Assembly (NCBI RefSeq): GCF_030409315.1 | Contig: NZ_JAUFPS010000018.1 | Location: 723 to 64,722, forward strand | Direction: 5' to 3' | DNA length: 64,000 nucleotides | Origin: Mucilaginibacter flavus | GTDB taxonomy: Bacteria; Bacteroidota; Bacteroidia; Sphingobacteriales; Sphingobacteriaceae | In this document: positions 60,932-64,000 of the stretch, piece after piece | Layout of the letters: each line of letters opens with the position of its first letter | Position numbering within the stretch: position 1 is the stretch's first letter | Position numbers and translations under genes: made by a program | Notes under the pieces: generated by a model | Database searches by the model: none | The model's input: only the letters and a program-made list of their open reading frames with translations | Told to the model about the DNA's origin: nothing

Positions 60932-62278
60932 ATGCAAAAAGGTAAACTTTTAATTATCGACGACGAGGAACGCCTGCGTAACCTGATGGCCCGCATTCTT
61001 CAGTTAGAAGGCCACGAAGTAATTACAGCCGGCACAGCCAAGGAAGGGTTGCGTAAATTACAGCAGGAGTACATTCATGTGGTACTCAGTGATGTTAAGC
61101 TGCCCGATATTGATGGTATTACTCTTACCGAAACCGTAAAAAAAAATTACCCCGCTACAGAAATTATTGTACTTACCGCCTACGGCACCATCAATGATGG
61201 TGTAAGGGCTATTAAGGCCGGTGCCTTTGACTACATCACCAAGGGCGATGACAATGAAAAGATTATCCCGCTTGTAAGTAAGGCTATGGATAAAGCCCTG
61301 TTGCAGCAAACCGTGATGGAACTGCAAAGTAAACTGAACGATAAGTTTGGTTTCGAGAGGTTGATTGGCCGGTCGACCGCCATTGGGGATGTGATTAAAC
61401 TGGCCCAAAAGGTAGCACTTACCGATACCACCGTTTTACTTTTAGGCGAAACCGGTACCGGGAAAGAGATTTTTGCCGAAGCTATTCATCAGGCCAGCAA
61501 CCGCAATACCAAATCATTTGTGGCCGTAAACTGTAGTGCCTTTACTAAGGAATTATTGGAGAGTGAACTGTTTGGACACAAAGCCGGCTCGTTTACGGGC
61601 GCTTTAAAAGATAAAAAAGGACTTTTTGAAGAGGCCAACGGCGGCACCATCTTTTTAGATGAGATAGGCGAACTTGACCAGGACCTGCAAGCCAAACTAC
61701 TGCGGGTATTGGAATCACAACAATTTTTAAAAATAGGCGATACCAAGCCCACCCAGGTCAATGTACGCATCCTGGCGGCCACTAACCGTAACCTGCTTAA
61801 CGAGATTAACGAAGGGCATTTCCGGTCGGATTTGTTTTACCGGCTTTCCGTTTTCCAGATTACGCTGCCTGCCCTGCGCGAACGTAAAAAAGACATCAAA
61901 CTACTGGCCGAATACTTTATGCAGTATTTTGCCTTGAAGGTTAAAAAACAGGTTAATGTTTTGAGTGATGAATTTGTAACCAAACTGGAAGCCTACCCAT
62001 GGCCCGGTAATATCCGCGAACTCAAAAACGTAATTGAACGCGCCGTAATTCTTACGGATAACAATATCCTTGATGACAGTTTGTTACCTTACGAAATCCA
62101 ACAGCAACAAATAAAAACAGGCGCACCTGTATCTGCCTTTGATCTATCGTCGGTAGAGAAACTGCATATACAACGCGTGCTTAACCATACCCACGGTAAC
62201 CGCGCCGAAGCAGCTAATTTGCTAAATATCGGGGTGGCAACGCTGTATAGGAAGTTGAAGGAGTATGGGTTGGAATAA
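60932..62278 (+). CDS. Sigma-54-dependent response regulator (NtrC/AtoC type)
   Basis: 448-aa activator. Receiver domain 5-120 with phospho-acceptor Asp54 (VVLSDVKLPDIDG). AAA+ domain about 140-370 with Walker A LLGETGTGKEIF, the sigma-54 contact loop GSFTGA (Ser in place of the usual first Ala) and Walker B GGTIFLDEIGELD. Fis-type HTH at the C-terminus (NRAEAANLLNIGVATLYRKL). A near-leaderless promoter box CATATTTG (one mismatch) ends 5 nt before the ATG. No kinase adjoins it. The kdp kinase in this window lacks a regulator, so it is a candidate partner. Confidence 0.95.
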   Translation: MQKGKLLIIDDEERLRNLMARILQLEGHEVITAGTAKEGLRKLQQEYIHVVLSDVKLPDIDGITLTETVKKNYPATEIIVLTAYGTINDGVRAIKAGAFDYITKGDDNEKIIPLVSKAMDKALLQQTVMELQSKLNDKFGFERLIGRSTAIGDVIKLAQKVALTDTTVLLLGETGTGKEIFAEAIHQASNRNTKSFVAVNCSAFTKELLESELFGHKAGSFTGALKDKKGLFEEANGGTIFLDEIGELDQDLQAKLLRVLESQQFLKIGDTKPTQVNVRILAATNRNLLNEINEGHFRSDLFYRLSVFQITLPALRERKKDIKLLAEYFMQYFALKVKKQVNVLSDEFVTKLEAYPWPGNIRELKNVIERAVILTDNNILDDSLLPYEIQQQQIKTGAPVSAFDLSSVEKLHIQRVLNHTHGNRAEAANLLNIGVATLYRKLKEYGLE

Positions 62279-62280
62279 TC

Positions 62281-62928
62281 CCAATGCCACTACCCCGGTG
62301 TCATGCTGATTATTTCAGCACCCCACATGCTTCGTGTGGCCATTAAAGCAATACGAAATTATTTGTACAAAAGTAAAACATTGGCCCGCTCAATCGCCGC
62401 GGGAAGGGCTGTTACTTTTGCTTGATCAAAAGTAACCAAAAATCAAGTCAGCAGAAATGCTTCTTTGCGCTCGTGACCTCTGCCCTGCAAAACGGGCAAA
62501 ACCTAGGCTGGGATTATTTTGCCCTCGCCCGCTTTGTCCCTACCGCAAAAACTCCCTATGCCCTGCCTCCGCATAGCCCCACATTGTTTTGCCCGTTTTC
62601 GGCCGAAGCTGTTCTGCTGACGGGGAAACTAAAATCCGTCGTGCAATAAAGCACGAACCCACCAACGGTTAACCGCAAAAATCGGCATTGACGGCTTCCG
62701 AAGCACAGACTCTGCCAGATCATTAACATTGTGGGAGCCGGCGCAGCCGAGAGTTTTCTTTGGTTACTTTCTTTTGCGGAAAAAGAAAGTAACTACCACT
62801 GGCAGTCAATAACCACAACCGACTGCTAATAAGCACAGACTTTATGATAATCGAAAACCGACACTATCTTGTAGAAACAACAGATATTGGGCCGCTCAAT
62901 CGCCATGAAAGAGCTTGCCCAAATGCGT
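62281..62928. repeat. 650-bp non-coding repeat-like region
   Basis: Starts with GTCATGCTGATTATTTCAGC, also present near 25089. It then holds a block bounded by GTTACTTTTGCTTGATCAAA (62411-62430, part of a hairpin ending GTAAC) and GTTACTTTCTTTTGCGGAAA (62763-62782, also a hairpin). Between them no convincing gene is seen. TTGGCCCGCTCAATCGCC (62381-62398) recurs as TTGGGCCGCTCAATCGCC (62887-62904). GC content is higher than in nearby gaps. Open frames here have no protein-like character. Confidence 0.6.
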
Positions 62929-63294
62929 TTAATAGAAAAAAGTTTCGGTTATAATTTTGTCGTCTTTTACGCCAAAAACGGCTATTTCTGCTACCTGTAA
63001 GCGTTGCCCGTTTTTCAGGGTCATGTCGCGGCCCATGGCCAGGCTAAAATAGTCGCCGCCAACCACCGGTTCGCTGCTGAAAAAGCTATGCACTTCTGCT
63101 ATAATTTCTTGTCTGGCTTTTGATTTTGCTAAAACGGCTTCAATGCCCTTTGTTATGGTAGGTACGCCTATTGCCTGTGCATGTTCCGGTTCCGTGCAAA
63201 CAATATCGGCACTGTAAAGTTGCTCGTAAATTTCTGCTACCTGTCTTTTCTTAAAAAGATCATAATATTGATTGGCTAATTCCTGTGTTGTCAT
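62929..63294 (-). CDS. SnoaL/NTF2-like protein
   Basis: 121-aa small alpha+beta protein: ELANQYYDLFKKRQVAEIYE at the N-terminus, GIEAVLAKSKARQEI, and VAEIAVFGVKDDKIITETFF at the end, the usual SnoaL-like layout. Family members bind small hydrophobic ligands or act as isomerases; the function here is unknown. Divergent from the AraC gene. Confidence 0.82.
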   Translation of the reverse strand: MTTQELANQYYDLFKKRQVAEIYEQLYSADIVCTEPEHAQAIGVPTITKGIEAVLAKSKARQEIIAEVHSFFSSEPVVGGDYFSLAMGRDMTLKNGQRLQVAEIAVFGVKDDKIITETFFY

Positions 63295-63364
63295 TTGCTT
63301 TTCTGATTAATTGATAATCCAAAGGTAGTCTGTTGTTTGATACTTAAAGTGTTAAATAGTGTTG

Positions 63365-63372
63365 TATATTTG
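63365..63372 (+). promoter_or_regulatory. -7 box (TATATTTG) of the AraC gene
   Basis: Perfect TAnnTTTG match, 23 nt before the ATG at 63396. The -33 element is unclear. Confidence 0.5.
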
Positions 63373-63395
63373 CTCAATCGTATTAATTTTATCGC

Positions 63396-64000
63396 ATGGA
63401 CGCTTTAAGTACAATATTAGATGCAACCGGGCTAAGATGTGTTGTTTACAGCAAATTTACCCTGGAAGCTCCCTGGGGACTGGATATTGTTAAAGACGAA
63501 AACTCGCAGTTTTGGCGGTTGATAAATGGCAGTTGTACTATTGGAGCGCCGGATGGTAGTGTTATAGAAATGGCTGAGGGCGATTTAGTATTTGTGCCGC
63601 ATGGCAGTGCCCATTGGATAGCCGATAAAGCTACAAGCTTACGTATTCCGTCGCCTCAATTTGTTAAGGCCCGCCGGGAGGGAACGCCTATTTTTAATAG
63701 TGGCGGCGATGGAACCAACCTTGTTGCCGGCCATTTCGAATTTGATTACCAGTCTTTACATCCTTTTTTAAAGGATCTGCCATCAATCATTCACATCCGG
63801 CAATATAGTACAGAAAACCAGCTGTTGGTAAAGCAAATAACGCAGTTAATGTTTGACGAACTCCATAATGAAAGACCAGGTAGCAGCATAATGTTGAAAT
63901 GCCTGTCGGAAATTATGTTTGTCAATATCATCAGGAGCTACCTTGAGCAAGCCCCGCCAGATAGTGGTTTTCTTTCCGCGTTAAATGACCCGAGGATCAG
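63396..64000 (+). CDS. AraC-family regulator with cupin domain (cut by window end)
   Basis: At least 201 codons, truncated at the right edge. The N-terminal part is a Cupin_6-type domain: SKFTLEAPWGLDIVKDENSQ, FWRLINGSCTIG and EMAEGDLVFVPHGSAHWIAD. A helical linker follows (SIMLKCLSEIMFVNIIRSYL), after which the HTH would begin; the visible end GFLSALNDPRI is the usual lead-in to it. Divergent from the SnoaL-like gene, which it may regulate. Confidence 0.88.
   Translation, partial: MDALSTILDATGLRCVVYSKFTLEAPWGLDIVKDENSQFWRLINGSCTIGAPDGSVIEMAEGDLVFVPHGSAHWIADKATSLRIPSPQFVKARREGTPIFNSGGDGTNLVAGHFEFDYQSLHPFLKDLPSIIHIRQYSTENQLLVKQITQLMFDELHNERPGSSIMLKCLSEIMFVNIIRSYLEQAPPDSGFLSALNDPRI

Noticed and set aside
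62422..62649. 75-codon plus-strand frame
   Set aside because: Lies inside the non-coding repeat block; Pro/Ala-rich with no domain and no start signal.

Overview
The window looks like chromosome of a Bacteroidota bacterium of the family Sphingobacteriaceae, most like Mucilaginibacter or Pedobacter. The signs are promoters of the TAnnTTTG type, the block rpmB-rpmG-DUF4295-ftsY-rimO-bshC (bacillithiol), surE/lpxB, a DUF2723 protein, an outer-membrane barrel receptor, many lipoproteins with Cys lipoboxes and weak Shine-Dalgarno sequences. The genus is inferred from gene content only.

Bases 1-4443 are the worn end of an integrated element. It sits against the 3' end of a tRNA-Ala(GGC) gene. It holds a double-HTH XRE regulator, a small lipoprotein, short unknown genes, a HerA/TraD-like DNA-transfer ATPase wrecked by frameshifts and in-frame stops, and a tyrosine recombinase whose last ~60 codons, with the nucleophile Tyr, are out of frame. 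Bases 4516-14000 hold a GNAT acetyltransferase, an AT-rich region with a hairpin and a 32-codon ORF, an MFS exporter, three small ORFs (two paralogous) behind a sigma-54-like site, surE-(membrane protein)-lpxB, a Uma2 nuclease, CsbD and acs. Bases 13900-19200 hold the ribosomal protein/ftsY/rimO/bshC block. Bases 19400-28400 hold an SDR, a secreted GH42 beta-galactosidase, a Fic protein overlapped tail to tail by a small ORF that looks like a VbhA-type antitoxin, a Spy-like protein, accA and a large DUF2723 membrane protein. Bases 28600-31700 hold tRNA-Gln, prs, rplY, a free-standing four-helix-bundle (23S IVS-type) gene and pth. Bases 31700-37800 hold a TonB-type barrel protein, an SDR, an ArsC/YffB protein and an M1 peptidase.

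Bases 38000-45950 are a full kdp potassium-uptake operon on the minus strand: a 30-aa ORF, kdpF, kdpA, kdpB, kdpC, a KdpD sensor half and a separate histidine kinase, with no kdpE. An orphan NtrC-type sigma-54 activator lies at 60932. The rest carries transporters, lipoproteins, an AraC/SDR pair, a CxxCH lipoprotein followed by a phosphatidylserine-decarboxylase-like (PsiD-like) protein, a ferredoxin with its reductase and a LysR regulator, a thioesterase, Pmp3, an NTF2-like protein and an AraC regulator cut by the window end.

The most striking large-scale feature is how many gaps between genes are filled with repeats. Some are REP-like inverted pairs. Others are at least seven families of short-unit, low-complexity sequence, often ending right at a start codon. 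One such repeat lies in frame inside bshC, and another supplies the last codons of kdpC. The best candidate for something new is the convergent Fic/antitoxin pair at 22636-23365. Next come the small-protein cluster at 7305-7851, whose promoter-like site has the same layout as the one before the kdp operon, and the repeat families.
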